DNA of 46,983 bases from Sphaerisporangium sp. (GCA_025964675.1 JAOPYI010000038.1:1-46983), one strand, 5' to 3'; positions 17,608 to 28,070 are shown, counted from the stretch's first letter. The notes: generated by a model not told the origin, from the letters alone. A program made the numbers and translations.

Positions 17608-18371
17608 TGGGTGCCGGACACCGCCACCAGCTCTACCGCCCGGGGAACACCGTCGTCCACCGGTTGCCGCCGCAGTGCAAGCTGCCGGCGGTCGCGGCCT
17701 TCGCCGTGGTCGTCGTCGCCACGCCGCGAGAGGTCTTCTGGGCCTTCGGGGTCTACGCCCTGCTGCTGGCGGCGGTGGCCTCGGTCGCCCGGGTCCCGGC
17801 GTCGTTCATGCTGCGGCGCATGGTGATCGAGGTGCCCTTCGTGGTGTTCGCCGTGGCGCTGCCGGTCATCGGGCTCGGCGAGCGCGTCGAGGTGCTCGGT
17901 CTGTCGCTCAGCGCGCAGGGGCTGTGGGCCGCGTGGAACATCCTCGCCAAGGCCACCCTCGGAGTCATGGCCAGCATCCTGCTGGCAGCCACCACCGAGC
18001 CGCGCATGATGCTGCTCGGCGCCCAGCGGCTCCGGCTGCCGTCTCTGCTGGTGCAGATCGCCATGTTCATGCTCCGCTACATGGACGTGATCCTCGACGA
18101 GATGCGCAGGATGCGGGTGGCGAGAGAGTCACGTGGCTTCGCCGCGCGTGACGTGCGCCACCTGCCGGTGCTGGCGAAGTCGGCGGGCGCGTTGTTCATC
18201 CGCTCGTACGAGCGGGGCGAGCGGGTGCACCTCGCCATGCTGAGCAGGGGGTACAACGGCTCGATGCCGATAATGAATGACGCCACCGCCTCGGCTCGGA
18301 GCTGGGCCACCGCCGCGCTCCTGCCGGCGGCGGCGCTGGCGACGGCCGTACTTTCCTGGAGCGTCTCGTGA
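17607..18371 (+). CDS. cbiQ: ECF transporter transmembrane component CbiQ
   Basis: The 254-aa protein is the T-component that couples ATP hydrolysis to the CbiMN module. It has about five hydrophobic segments and the two characteristic cytoplasmic motifs that contact the ATPases: RVARESRGF (near 170) and AMLSRGYNG (near 210). Its ATG shares one base with the stop of cbiM (TGATG), indicating coupled translation. RLPPQCKL near the N-terminus is a usual CbiQ signature. Confidence 0.92.
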   Translation: MGAGHRHQLYRPGNTVVHRLPPQCKLPAVAAFAVVVVATPREVFWAFGVYALLLAAVASVARVPASFMLRRMVIEVPFVVFAVALPVIGLGERVEVLGLSLSAQGLWAAWNILAKATLGVMASILLAATTEPRMMLLGAQRLRLPSLLVQIAMFMLRYMDVILDEMRRMRVARESRGFAARDVRHLPVLAKSAGALFIRSYERGERVHLAMLSRGYNGSMPIMNDATASARSWATAALLPAAALATAVLSWSVS

Positions 18372-19120
18372 CCACGGTTTCACCTTCTCTGCGTGTCAGC
18401 GAGCTGGCCTACGCCTACCCGGACGGCACCCAGGCGCTGTTCGGCGTCGACCTGACCATCGGGCGCGGCGAGCGGGTGGCGCTGCTCGGGCCGAACGGCG
18501 CGGGCAAGACCACGCTGGTCATGCACCTCAACGGCATCCTGACCGCCGGGCACGGCTCGGTCGAGGTGGCGGGCCTGCCCGTGCGCAAGGACACCCTGGG
18601 GGAGATCCGCCGCCGGGTCGGCCTGGTGTTCCAGGATCCCGACGACCAGCTGTTCATGCCCACCGTGCGGGAGGACGTCGCGTTCGGCCCCGCGAACCTC
18701 GGCGTGCGCGGCCCCGAGCTGGAGCTCCGGGTAAAGGAGGCGCTCGAACTGGTCGGCCTGCCGGACGTCATCGACCGGCCGCCGCACCACCTGTCGTTCG
18801 GGCAGCGGCGCAGGGTCGCCGTGGCCACGGTCCTCGCGATGCGGCCGGAGATCCTGGTGCTGGACGAGCCGTCGTCGAACCTCGACCCGGCGTCCCGGCG
18901 CGAGCTGGCCGAGGTCCTGCGCTCCCTTGACGTCACCGTGCTCATGGTCACGCACGACCTCCCGTACGCCCTGGAGCTGTGCGAACGCTCGCTGATCCTG
19001 TCGGGTGGCGTGATCGCGGCGGACGGGCCGACCCGCGACATCCTCGGCGATCCCGGGCTGCTCGCGGCACACCGCCTGGAGCTGCCGTACGGCTTCGTGG
19101 TGGCCGACCGGCCGTACTGA
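18368..19120 (+). CDS. cbiO: ECF transporter ATP-binding protein CbiO
   Basis: The 250-aa ABC ATPase has Walker A GPNGAGKTT (41-49), Q-loop FQDPDDQLF, signature LSFGQRRRVAVA and Walker B LVLDEPSSNLDP, with the switch His in THDLPYA. The FGQ signature and the DPDDQ Q-loop are typical of ECF metal ATPases. GTG 18368 overlaps the cbiQ stop by four bases. It powers metal uptake with CbiMN and CbiQ; no second ATPase is present, so it probably works as a homodimer. Confidence 0.93.
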   Translation: MTTVSPSLRVSELAYAYPDGTQALFGVDLTIGRGERVALLGPNGAGKTTLVMHLNGILTAGHGSVEVAGLPVRKDTLGEIRRRVGLVFQDPDDQLFMPTVREDVAFGPANLGVRGPELELRVKEALELVGLPDVIDRPPHHLSFGQRRRVAVATVLAMRPEILVLDEPSSNLDPASRRELAEVLRSLDVTVLMVTHDLPYALELCERSLILSGGVIAADGPTRDILGDPGLLAAHRLELPYGFVVADRPY

Positions 19121-19261
19121 GCATCGTCCGGCCATCACTGGAGCTCATAGCCGAGGTCAGGCGTCGGGAGGTCGTCCATTGCCGGAATCTGACGACCTTG
19201 TGGCCGCGCGACTTCTATCTCGGTGATTGCGAAGTAAAGTGGGCGCGCGAGGAGGTTCCAC

Positions 19262-19603
19262 ATGAAGCTGCGGCTGGCGCGGCGCGCGTTCGGAGACGCC
19301 GTGGTCGTGGCCGTCGAGGGCGAGCTGGATCTGTTCACGGCACCCTTCCTCCGAGACGAGGTGCGTGATGCCATCAAACAGGACAGCAACCGGCTGGTGC
19401 TCGATCTGGGCGCCCTTTCCTTCATGGACTCCAGCGGGCTGTCGGTGCTCATCGAAGCGTGGCGTCTCGCGACCGGCGAGGGCGGCGGGGTCTCCCTCGC
19501 GGCTCCCCAGCCGCCGGTGGCGCGCATCCTGCGCACGACCGGCCTCGACCGGCGCATCAAGGTCTACCCTGACGTCGATGCCGCGATTTCGGGCGAGATT
19601 TGA
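19262..19603 (+). CDS. STAS domain anti-sigma factor antagonist
   Basis: The 113-aa protein is a single STAS domain: VVAVEGELDLFTAPFLRDEV and LSFMDSSGLSVLIEA, where the second Ser of DSSG is the expected phosphorylation site. The AGGAGG before the ATG is strong. It belongs to the partner-switching class that controls sigma factors of the SigB type. It is not similar enough to the STAS protein at 14137 to look like a recent duplicate, and no kinase or sigma gene lies next to it. Confidence 0.9.
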   Translation: MKLRLARRAFGDAVVVAVEGELDLFTAPFLRDEVRDAIKQDSNRLVLDLGALSFMDSSGLSVLIEAWRLATGEGGGVSLAAPQPPVARILRTTGLDRRIKVYPDVDAAISGEI

Positions 19604-19651
19604 GCCACCCCCAGTAGAACTTCATTCGGTTGCCACGTTAGGGTCCCGGAT

Positions 19652-20425
19652 ATGGACCTGAACGGAGCAGCAGCAATCATCTCAGGCGGTGCCAGCGGCC
19701 TCGGTGAGGCCACGGCACGCGAACTCGCCGGCGCCGGCGCCACCGTCGTCATCGCCGATCTGAACGCCGACCGCGGCAAGGCTCTGGCCGACGAGCTCGG
19801 CGGCGTCTTCGTGCAGACCGACGTCTCCGATGAGGCCTCGGTGCAGGTGGCCGTGGACGCCGCGGTGGCGACGGGCAAGCCGCTCCGCGCGGTCGTCAAC
19901 AGCGCGGGCATCGGCTGGGCGTCCCGTACGGTGGGCCGCGACGGCACGCCGCACGACCTCGCCAGTTATCGCAAGGTGATCGACGTCAACCTGATCGGCA
20001 CGTTCAACCTCATGCGCATCGGCGCGGCGGCCATGGCGAAGACCGAGCCCGCCGACGCCGACGGAGCGCGTGGCGTCGTCATCAACACCGCCTCGGTGGC
20101 GGGCATCGAGGGCCAGACCGGCCAGGTCGCCTACTCCGCCTCCAAGGGGGGCATCATCGGCATGACCCTGCCCGCCGCGCGCGACCTCGCCGCGGTCGGC
20201 GTCCGGGTGCTGACGATCGCCCCCGGCATCATCGACACCCCGATCTACGGATCCGGCCCCGAGTCCGAGGCCTTCAAGGCCAAGCTGTCGGCGCCGGTGC
20301 CGTTTCCCAAGCGGATGGGCCGGGCGTCCGAGTTCGGCCACCTGGTGCGTGCCCTCGTCGAGAACGACTACATGAACGGCGAGGTCATCCGCTTCGACGG
20401 CGGTATCCGCTTCCAGCCCAAGTAG
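19652..20425 (+). CDS. Short-chain dehydrogenase, 3-hydroxyacyl-CoA dehydrogenase type-2-like
   Basis: The 257-aa SDR has the NAD-binding SGGASGLGEATAR (11-23), an Asp at the end of beta2 (IADLN) that favours NAD(H), NSAGIG, and the catalytic triad Ser148, Tyr161, Lys165 (YSASKGG). APGIIDTPIYG and the spacing match HSD17B10-like 3-hydroxyacyl-CoA dehydrogenases. A crotonase follows after 22 nt, so the two probably catalyse consecutive beta-oxidation steps (hydration, then oxidation). TAGGGT seven nt before the ATG and no Shine-Dalgarno suggest a leaderless message. Confidence 0.85.
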   Translation: MDLNGAAAIISGGASGLGEATARELAGAGATVVIADLNADRGKALADELGGVFVQTDVSDEASVQVAVDAAVATGKPLRAVVNSAGIGWASRTVGRDGTPHDLASYRKVIDVNLIGTFNLMRIGAAAMAKTEPADADGARGVVINTASVAGIEGQTGQVAYSASKGGIIGMTLPAARDLAAVGVRVLTIAPGIIDTPIYGSGPESEAFKAKLSAPVPFPKRMGRASEFGHLVRALVENDYMNGEVIRFDGGIRFQPK

Positions 20426-20447
20426 GACCCGCTAACCGGAGGTAAGG

Positions 20448-21212
20448 GTGTCTGACGAGGTTCTCGTCGAGGTCGAGGGCGGCATCGCCGTCATCACGAT
20501 CAACCGGCCGCGGGCCAGGAACGCCGTCAACGGCGCCGTCGCGCGCGGCGTCGTCGCGGCGCTGGACGAGCTGGAGGAGCGCAAGGACGTCTCCGCGTAC
20601 GTCCTCACCGGAGCCGGCGGCACGTTCTCCGCCGGCATGGACCTCAAGGGGTTCCTGACCGGCGACTTCCCGGTCGTGGAGGGGCGGGGCTTCGGCGGGC
20701 TCGCCGAGTCGCCGCCGAAGAAGCCCGTCGTCGCGGCCGTGGAGGGCTACGCCCTGGCCGGGGGCTTCGAGCTGGTGCTGTCCTGCGACATCGTCGTCGC
20801 CTCGGAGGAGGCGAAGTTCGGGCTGCCGGAGCCCAAGCGCGGCTTGGTCGCGGGCGCGGGCGGCGTGATGCGGCTGCCGCGCCGCATCCCGTACCACATC
20901 GCCATGGAGATGGCCCTGACCGGCGACCACTACCCTGCCTCGCGGCTGTACGAGCTCGGCCTGGTGAACCGCGTCACCCCGGCGGGCGAGGCGCTGGCCG
21001 TGGCCAAGGAGATGGCGGCCAAGATCGCCGCCAACGCTCCGCTGGCGCTGCTCGCGACCAAGCGGGTCATGGTGGAGTCCGCCGACTGGTCGCGCGACGA
21101 GATGTTCGCGAGGCAGGCCGAGATCATCAACCCCGTGTTCGGCTCCAAGGACGCGATGGAGGGCGCCGCCGCCTTCGCGGAGAAGCGTGCGCCCAACTGG
21201 GCGGGGGAGTGA
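20448..21212 (+). CDS. Enoyl-CoA hydratase (crotonase family)
   Basis: The 254-aa crotonase has oxyanion-hole motifs FSAGMDLKGF and GYALAGGFEL, and both catalytic glutamates are retained: the Glu in GGFEL and the Glu in FGLPEPK. It should hydrate 2-enoyl-CoA to 3-hydroxyacyl-CoA. GTG 20448 is preceded by CGGAGGTAAGG. The gene forms a short operon with the SDR upstream, and a hairpin terminator lies 40 nt downstream. Chain-length preference cannot be judged. Confidence 0.88.
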   Translation: MSDEVLVEVEGGIAVITINRPRARNAVNGAVARGVVAALDELEERKDVSAYVLTGAGGTFSAGMDLKGFLTGDFPVVEGRGFGGLAESPPKKPVVAAVEGYALAGGFELVLSCDIVVASEEAKFGLPEPKRGLVAGAGGVMRLPRRIPYHIAMEMALTGDHYPASRLYELGLVNRVTPAGEALAVAKEMAAKIAANAPLALLATKRVMVESADWSRDEMFARQAEIINPVFGSKDAMEGAAAFAEKRAPNWAGE

Positions 21213-21251
21213 TCTCCGCGCTGGAACGATCATCCAGGCGCTGACGAACAG

Positions 21252-21290
21252 AAGGCGCATGTTGCGGATGGACGGCAACATGCGCCTTAT
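21252..21290 (+). terminator. Hairpin terminator after the SDR-crotonase pair
   Basis: A perfect 14-bp inverted repeat (21252-21265 with 21275-21288) has a 9-nt loop. Only ATT follows, so the U-tract is poor, but position and stem strength support termination. Confidence 0.7.
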
Positions 21291-21381
21291 TCGTGTCCCA
21301 CGCGAAATCGCGGGTTAAACACGGTTTGCGTACGGTAAAGGGAGAGCAAAGCATTCCAGGGTCAGTCACAAGAGGAGAACG

Positions 21382-22023
21382 ATGAGCGATTACGCGACCG
21401 GAGTTGCACCTGCCGGTCGAACCTCGGGTGAGGTGGTCAAGCGGCGCGTCGTCAGCCTGGTGACGGGAGCGCTCGGGGCCGCCATCGTCATCTCGCTCCT
21501 GGTGGCCGTCGAGTGGGCCGTCGAGGTCGCCGACTACGTCCTGCCGAAGGACCTTGACCAGTTCGGCATCGTCTCGCACGAGGTGAACGGCCTGCCGGGC
21601 ATCTTGATGGCTCCGTTCCTGCACGCGGGGTTCCCGCACCTCATGGCGAACACCGTGCCGCTGGCCATCCTCGGCTTCCTCGCGGCCCTGCGGGGTCTCG
21701 GGCGCTTCTTCGTGGCGAGCCTCATCATCATCGTCGTCAGCGGCCTCGGGGTGTGGTTCCTCAGCCCTCCCGGACTGACCGTGGGCGCCAGCGGGCTGGT
21801 GTTCGGCTACTTCGGGTACGTCGTGACGCGCGGGCTCTTCGACCGCCACCTGCTCGACATCGCGCTCGGCATCGGGGTCGCCGTCCTGTACTACTCGCTC
21901 ATCTGGGGAGTGCTCCCGGGCCAGCCCGGCATCTCGTGGCAGGGCCACCTGTTCGGCCTGGTGGGTGGCGTGCTCGCCGCCTGGGTGCTGCGCCGAAGGA
22001 GGCGGGCCGCCGCGCTCGCCTGA
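21382..22023 (+). CDS. Rhomboid family intramembrane serine protease
   Basis: The 213-aa protein has six hydrophobic segments. The catalytic dyad is visible: Ser137 in GASGLVFG and His189 in WQGHLFG, with the oxyanion pair from HLMAN (His86, Asn90). These define rhomboid proteases, which cut membrane proteins within or near the bilayer. The ATG is preceded by AGAGGAGAA. An unusually long first loop before HAGFPHLMAN matches actinobacterial forms. Substrates are unknown. Confidence 0.9.
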   Translation: MSDYATGVAPAGRTSGEVVKRRVVSLVTGALGAAIVISLLVAVEWAVEVADYVLPKDLDQFGIVSHEVNGLPGILMAPFLHAGFPHLMANTVPLAILGFLAALRGLGRFFVASLIIIVVSGLGVWFLSPPGLTVGASGLVFGYFGYVVTRGLFDRHLLDIALGIGVAVLYYSLIWGVLPGQPGISWQGHLFGLVGGVLAAWVLRRRRRAAALA

Positions 22024-22138
22024 CGTTTCCCGCAGCGTTTTTGATCGCAAAATGCGTCAAGAGGCTATTACCGCATCAAAGTACGTTAACAAGCATCTTA
22101 ACTAGCCTTGACCGGGGTGACTGAGAGAGAATGTCGGC

Positions 22139-22549
22139 GTGAACAACCTGGGGTCTTTGGAGCGCGCCATCATGGAAGTGCTCTGGGACTCCGCGCATCC
22201 CTTGCTCGTCCGCGAGCTGCAGTCAGTGCTCAACGCGGACGCCGACAAGCTGCTCGCCTACACCACGGTGCAGACCGTCGCCGAGCGCCTGGTGAAGAAA
22301 GGCATGCTGGGCCGCGCGGCCGAGCGCAAGGCCTTCCGCTACTCCGCGAGACGCTCGCGCGACGAGCACGTCACGGCGGTCATGCTGGAGGCTCTCGCGG
22401 AGAGCCCCGACCGGGCCCCCGTGCTCTCCTGCTTCGCGCAGAGCGTCGATCTCGACGACGCGCTGCGCCTGCTCGAGGAGCTGGCCCGTCGCACGGGCCG
22501 GCACAGGCATGTCGGGGGCCCCGGCTGGGTTCCGCCGCCGTCTTCCTAG
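22139..22549 (+). CDS. BlaI/MecI/CopY-type transcriptional regulator
   Basis: The 136-aa protein from GTG 22139 has a winged-helix domain at 1-75 (SLERAIMEVLWDS, then YTTVQTVAERLVKKGML, then FRYSARRSRDEH) typical of the penicillinase repressor family, plus a short dimerisation tail. Most relatives sit beside an M56 sensor protease; none is present here, so its signal is unclear. The upstream region has GTTAA-N8-TTAAC (22085-22102), a possible operator, which I cannot verify. A hairpin follows the gene. Confidence 0.85.
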   Translation: MNNLGSLERAIMEVLWDSAHPLLVRELQSVLNADADKLLAYTTVQTVAERLVKKGMLGRAAERKAFRYSARRSRDEHVTAVMLEALAESPDRAPVLSCFAQSVDLDDALRLLEELARRTGRHRHVGGPGWVPPPSS

Positions 22550-22553
22550 ACCT

Positions 22554-22577
22554 GGTCCCGGGTTTCTTCCCGGGGCC
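22554..22577. terminator. Bidirectional hairpin between convergent genes
   Basis: GGTCCCGGG pairs with CCCGGGGCC (one G-U) around TTTCTT. It lies between the ends of the BlaI-type gene and serC. No U-tract follows on either side. Confidence 0.4.
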
Positions 22578-22601
22578 CGGTCGCGGGCGTCGGGGCAGCC
22601 G

Positions 22602-23714
<1,113 letters not shown>

Positions 23715-23795
23715 CTAACCAAGGGTAGTGAGCTGCCTCGATGGTCACGCCGCGGGTCCGGATCGTGAGATGTGCGCAGGTGGGGGGTGTACGCG

Positions 23796-23823
23796 AAAGG
23801 CCCGCAACTGGGGGCTGCGGGCC
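23796..23823 (-). terminator. Intrinsic terminator of the citrate synthase gene
   Basis: GGCCCGCA (23799-23806) pairs with TGCGGGCC (23816-23823) around a 9-nt loop; on the minus strand TTTCG follows. It lies 18 nt past the stop of the citrate synthase gene. Confidence 0.75.
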
Positions 23824-23840
23824 CTCTTCAGTGGAGCTGG

Positions 23841-24947
23841 TCAGTTCTTGCCGATGACCTCGTCCGCTCCCGGGACGTCGTTCACCGAGCGCTGCGGGGG
23901 ACCCACGTAGTCCGCGCTGGGGCGGACAAGCCTGCCCGTACGCTTCTGCTCCAGGATGTGGGCGGCCCAGCCGGCGGTGCGGGCGCAGGTGAACATCGAG
24001 GTGAACATGTGCGGGGGCACCTCGGCGAAGTCAAGCATGATCGCCGCCCAGAACTCGACGTTCGTGGCGAGGACGCGGTCGGGCTTGCGGGCGTGCAACT
24101 CGGCCAGCGCGGCGGTCTCCAGCGCGCACGCCACCTCGTAGCGGGGGGCGTTCAGCTCCTGGGCGGTGCGGCGGAGCACGCGGGCGCGGGGGTCCTCGGC
24201 GCGGTAGACGCGGTGGCCGAAGCCCATCAGGCGCTCGCCGCTGTCGAGGGCCTTCTTGACGTAGGTCTCGGCGCTCCCGATGCGCTCGACCTCTTCGATC
24301 ATGTGCAGTACGCGGGCGGGGGCACCGCCGTGCAGCGGGCCGGACATGGCGCCCACCGCGCCCGACATGGCCGCGGCGACGTCGGCGCCGGTGGAGGCGA
24401 TGACGCGGGCGGTGAACGTGGAGGCGTTCATGCCGTGCTCGGCGGCGGAGGTCCAGTACGCGTCGATGGCCTTGACGTGATCGGGGTCGGGCTCACCGCG
24501 CCAGCGGACCATGAACCGCTCGACGATCGTGGACGCCTCGTCGACGCGCGACTGCGGCACCATGGGCAGGCCGAGGCCACGGGCGGACTGGGCGACGAAC
24601 GACAGCGCGGTGACCGAGGCGCGTGCGAGATCGTCGCGGGCCTGGGTCTCGTCGATGTCGAGGAGCTGGTGGAAGCCGTAGGCCGGGGCCAGCATGGCAA
24701 GGGCGCTCTGGACGTCGACGCGGATGTCACCGGAGTGGACAGGAATGGGGTACGGCTCGGCCGGGGGGAGGCCCGGCTTGAACTTGTTGTCGACCAGCAG
24801 GCCCCAGACGTGTCCGTAGGAGACCCGCCCGACCAGCTCTTCGATGTCGACGCCCCGGTAGCGAAGGGCGCCCCCTTCTTTGTCCGGTTCCGCGATCTCG
24901 GTCTCGAACGCTACTACGCCTTCCAGCCCCGGTTTGAAGTCGGACAT
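23841..24947 (-). CDS. Citrate synthase (type 2 actinobacterial)
   Basis: The 368-aa enzyme condenses acetyl-CoA and oxaloacetate. Active-site residues are seen at His171 (AEHGMNAST), His207 (GPLHGG) and His245 (MGFGHRVYR). In the position of the usual catalytic Asp, the motif reads NVEFWAA with Glu298, as I recall it does in the short citrate synthase 2 group. GGGAGG precedes the ATG. It does not belong to an operon; the sugar-acid cluster at 32.9-45.3 kb would feed the same cycle through 2-oxoglutarate, but no regulatory link is visible. Confidence 0.9.
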   Translation of the reverse strand: MSDFKPGLEGVVAFETEIAEPDKEGGALRYRGVDIEELVGRVSYGHVWGLLVDNKFKPGLPPAEPYPIPVHSGDIRVDVQSALAMLAPAYGFHQLLDIDETQARDDLARASVTALSFVAQSARGLGLPMVPQSRVDEASTIVERFMVRWRGEPDPDHVKAIDAYWTSAAEHGMNASTFTARVIASTGADVAAAMSGAVGAMSGPLHGGAPARVLHMIEEVERIGSAETYVKKALDSGERLMGFGHRVYRAEDPRARVLRRTAQELNAPRYEVACALETAALAELHARKPDRVLATNVEFWAAIMLDFAEVPPHMFTSMFTCARTAGWAAHILEQKRTGRLVRPSADYVGPPQRSVNDVPGADEVIGKN

Positions 24948-25117
24948 TCGCGGCTGCCTCCCTTTCTTGAAGTCAAAGCCTTGATGTCGAGATACCGGCG
25001 GGTCATATTCAACCCCCTAGGCGGAAGTGCTCCGCCTCCGGACCCGCCGAAACGCCATCGTCCCTGGTGGGGGGTGCCGCTTCGGTGGTGGTGCCGGACG
25101 CGGAAGAATACCGGTCT

Positions 25118-25771
25118 GTGGATGCCGCCTCGAGCCCGCCGTCCTTCGCCGGGCTCCGCCGTACGTACGAGGGACAGCCGTTGAAAGAGGCCGACCTCGC
25201 CGCCGATCCCGTCACGCAGTTCGCTTCGTGGTTCGCCGACGCCGTGGAGGCCGGGCTTCCGGAGCCGAACGCCATGGTGCTCGCGACCGCCTCCGCGGGG
25301 GGCCTGCCGACCGCGAGGACCGTCCTGCTCAAGGGCTATGACCGTGAGGGGTTCGTCTTCTACACCAACTACGAGTCGCGCAAGGGCCGCGACCTCGCCG
25401 AGAACCCGCGCGCCTGCCTGGTCTTCCCCTGGCACCCGCTGCGCCGCCAGGTCCGCGTGGAGGGCAAGGTGGTACGGCTGCCGCGCGAGGACTCCGCCGC
25501 CTACTTCCAATCCCGCCCGTACGGCTCGCGCATCGGGGCGTGGGCCTCGCGGCAGTCGGCGGTCGTGCGATCGAGGGACGAGCTGGACGCGCGCTATCAC
25601 GAGCTGGCGGAGCGCTGGCCCGAGGATCCGCCGATGCCCGACTTCTGGGGCGGGTTCCGAGTGGTGCCGACGGAGGTGGAGTTCTGGCAGGGGCAGACCG
25701 ACCGCATGCATGATCGGCTGCGCTACCGCCGCTCCGGGGAGTCCTGGGTGGTGGAACGCCTCGCCCCGTGA
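25118..25771 (+). CDS. pdxH: Pyridoxamine 5'-phosphate oxidase
   Basis: The FMN enzyme oxidises pyridoxamine- or pyridoxine-phosphate to PLP. From GTG 25118 it is 217 aa, the usual length. Landmarks are LRRTYEGQPL, TARTVLLKGYD (FMN), FYTNYESRKGRDL, FPWHPLRRQVRVEG, the QSRPYGSRIGAWAS segment and the C-terminal HDRLRYRR that contacts substrate. An in-frame GTG at 25067 would add 17 residues without family similarity; GGAAG upstream of 25118 supports the shorter form. It is divergent from the citrate synthase gene with 170 nt between them. Confidence 0.9.
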   Translation: MDAASSPPSFAGLRRTYEGQPLKEADLAADPVTQFASWFADAVEAGLPEPNAMVLATASAGGLPTARTVLLKGYDREGFVFYTNYESRKGRDLAENPRACLVFPWHPLRRQVRVEGKVVRLPREDSAAYFQSRPYGSRIGAWASRQSAVVRSRDELDARYHELAERWPEDPPMPDFWGGFRVVPTEVEFWQGQTDRMHDRLRYRRSGESWVVERLAP

Positions 25772-25847
25772 GCCGTCGCTCATTTCGCCTGAGTAAAGTG
25801 CCCGAAGACGTCCCATATGTCCAGGGTTCGCGAGATGAGGAACACCG

Positions 25848-27176
25848 GTGGTCCAGTCAGGCCTGAAGCGGGTCGCCGTCGACATCAGGCCGTTGCGCAT
25901 ACCGGCGTACCGGAGGCTCGTCCTGGGGCAGGGCGTGTCCTTCATCGGCTTCCAGCTCACCTCGGTGGCGGTCAGTGCCCAGGTGTACGACATCACCGAG
26001 TCGTCGCTCTGGGTCGGCCTGCTGGGCCCGGCCAACCTGATCCCGCTGGTGATCTTCGGTCTGTGGGGCGGCGCCGTCGCCGACGCCGTGGACCGCCGCA
26101 GGCTGCTGCTCATCGGCTCCTTGGTCGCTTGGGCGGCCACCCTGGCCCTGCTTCTTCATGCCCTGTCCGGCCTCAATAACGTCTATCTCATGCTGGCCGT
26201 GGTGGCCGTGCAGTCCACCGGGTTCGCGATCACGTCGCCGGTGCGCGGCGCGATCATCCCCAGGCTCGTCCCCACCGAACGGGTCGCGGCGGCCAACACG
26301 CTGAACTTCCTTGTGAGCAGCGTCGGCACGGTGCTCGGCCCGCTGCTGGCCGGCATCGTGCTCGCGAAGGCGGGGTACCCCACGGCGTACCTCATCGACG
26401 TGGTGCTCTTCGGTGCCGGGTTCTACGCGGCCTTCCGGCTGCCGCGGCTCGACCCTCTCGGCGAGATCTCACGCCCCGGCCTGCGGTCGGTGGTCGACGG
26501 GCTCCGCTACATCGGGGGCCAGCCCATCGTGATGATGTCGTTCGTGGTGGACATCATCGCCATGGCCTTCGCGATGCCCCGGGCGCTGTATCCGGAGATC
26601 GCGGCCGAGCGGTTCGGAGGGTCCGCGATCGCGTTCGGCTGGCTCTCGGCGAGCCTCGCCATCGGGGCGGTCGTGGCGGGGCTGCTGTCCGGATGGGTCG
26701 GGCGGGTACGCCGCCAGGGCGTGGCGCTGACCATCGTGATCTCGCTCTGGGGCCTCACCGTCGCCGCGTCCGCGCTCGCGCAGCCGCTGTGGCTGATCGT
26801 CGCGCTGCTGGCCGTCGGGGGCGCCATCGACCTGGTGTCGGCCGTCTGGCGGCAGACGATCCTGCAGACCTACGCCCCCGACGAGATGCGCGGGCGCATG
26901 CAGGGGGTGTTCATGGTCGTGGTGGCGGGCGGTCCCCGGCTCGGAGACCTGCGGGCGGGCACGACGGCGAGCGCGTTCGGGCTCGTGCCGGCCTGGGCGG
27001 GCGGCGGGCTGCTCTGCGCGGTGATCGTGCTGTTCGCCGGGTTCGCCGTGCCCGCCTTCAGGAACTACGACGCGGTCGCCGAACGCCTTCGCAGGGTGAC
27101 GAACGTCACCGCTGGGAACGCACCCGACGAAAGATCACGTTCTCGGCGTTCGCGCGACGCCGGAGGCGAAGAGTGA
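25848..27176 (+). CDS. MFS exporter of the EntS-like group
   Basis: The 442-aa protein has about 12 hydrophobic segments in the major facilitator fold. It has GGAVADAVDRRRLL as the loop 2-3 motif and SPVRGAIIPRLVP plus RVAAANTLNFLVSSVGTVLGP, typical of the enterobactin exporter EntS/MFS_3 subfamily. A hydrophilic tail of about 40 residues, rich in Arg and Ser, follows the last helix. GAGGAA precedes the GTG start. An iron-dependent repressor is encoded 189 nt downstream, which fits siderophore export, but no iron box was seen at its own promoter, so other substrates are possible. Confidence 0.8.
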   Translation: MVQSGLKRVAVDIRPLRIPAYRRLVLGQGVSFIGFQLTSVAVSAQVYDITESSLWVGLLGPANLIPLVIFGLWGGAVADAVDRRRLLLIGSLVAWAATLALLLHALSGLNNVYLMLAVVAVQSTGFAITSPVRGAIIPRLVPTERVAAANTLNFLVSSVGTVLGPLLAGIVLAKAGYPTAYLIDVVLFGAGFYAAFRLPRLDPLGEISRPGLRSVVDGLRYIGGQPIVMMSFVVDIIAMAFAMPRALYPEIAAERFGGSAIAFGWLSASLAIGAVVAGLLSGWVGRVRRQGVALTIVISLWGLTVAASALAQPLWLIVALLAVGGAIDLVSAVWRQTILQTYAPDEMRGRMQGVFMVVVAGGPRLGDLRAGTTASAFGLVPAWAGGGLLCAVIVLFAGFAVPAFRNYDAVAERLRRVTNVTAGNAPDERSRSRRSRDAGGEE

Positions 27177-27365
27177 GATCCTGGGGGCGGAGTCACGTCC
27201 TCCCGCTGTCGCGGTCGTTCCCCGTCTCGGGCGGTTCTGTCAGTAGGTCTGCGTAAGCTCTGTTCCGACGTCTGAGTCGTGCCCTCGGGGCAACCTTCTC
27301 AGCCTGCTCACACGCGGCTGTCAACGCAGATAGACGTAGCATCGATACTTGGGAGGGGAGGAGCC

Positions 27366-28070
27366 TTGACCGCACACGGCCTCATCGACACCACGGAGAT
27401 GTATCTGCGCACCATCTTCGAGTTGGAAGAGGAGGGGATCACCCCTCTACGCGCGCGCATCGCCGAGCGCCTGCAGCAGAGCGGACCGACGGTCAGTCAG
27501 ACGGTGGCTCGCATGGAGCGCGACGGCCTTGTCCGCGTCGAGGGCGACCGCCACCTGACGATGACGGACCTCGGGCGCACGCTCGCCACCAGGGTGATGC
27601 GCAAACACCGTCTGGCGGAGTGCCTCCTCACCCAGGTCATCGGTCTGCCGTGGGAAGAGGTCCACATCGAGGCCTGCCGCTGGGAGCATGTGATGTCGGA
27701 GTCGGTGGAGACCCGTTTGGTCAGCCTCCTCGGCAATCCGGTGGTCTGCCCTCACGGCAATCCGATCCCCGGTCTTGATGAGCTGGGCGTCAAAAAGTCT
27801 GAACTGTCCGTTGATGTGGTGATCTCCGCCATGGCCGATGTCGCCGGGCCAAGAGATATACCCGTGGTGGTCCGCCGAATTAGCGAACAAGTGCAAAGTG
27901 ATCCCGCTGTGATGCTTAAACTCAAGCAAGTTGGGATACAACCCGGACGCGAGGTGACGCTCGCGGCGAGCGACGACGGTGTACGGGTGACAGGTGACGA
28001 TGAAGCGGACCACACTCCCGCGGACTTCCCGCGCGATGTCGCCGCGCATGTCTTCGTCTCCCTCCGCTGA
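27366..28070 (+). CDS. ideR: IdeR/DmdR-type iron-dependent repressor
   Basis: The 234-aa DtxR-family regulator begins at TTG 27366, set by GGGAGGGGAGG just upstream and by alignment of [11 protein letters not shown] to the N-terminus of IdeR and DmdR. Residues 1-75 form the winged HTH ([19 protein letters not shown]). All metal ligands are retained: Met12, Cys104, Glu107, His108 (primary site) and His81, Glu85, His100 (ancillary). An SH3-like third domain ends the protein. With Fe2+ it should repress siderophore and iron-uptake genes. An upstream in-frame ATG at 27279 gives an extension with no family match. Confidence 0.92.
   Translation: MTAHGLIDTTEMYLRTIFELEEEGITPLRARIAERLQQSGPTVSQTVARMERDGLVRVEGDRHLTMTDLGRTLATRVMRKHRLAECLLTQVIGLPWEEVHIEACRWEHVMSESVETRLVSLLGNPVVCPHGNPIPGLDELGVKKSELSVDVVISAMADVAGPRDIPVVVRRISEQVQSDPAVMLKLKQVGIQPGREVTLAASDDGVRVTGDDEADHTPADFPRDVAAHVFVSLR

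Noticed and set aside
25772-25847. Iron box before the MFS exporter
   Set aside because: No TTAGGTTAG-type palindrome was found, so iron control of this gene is not claimed.
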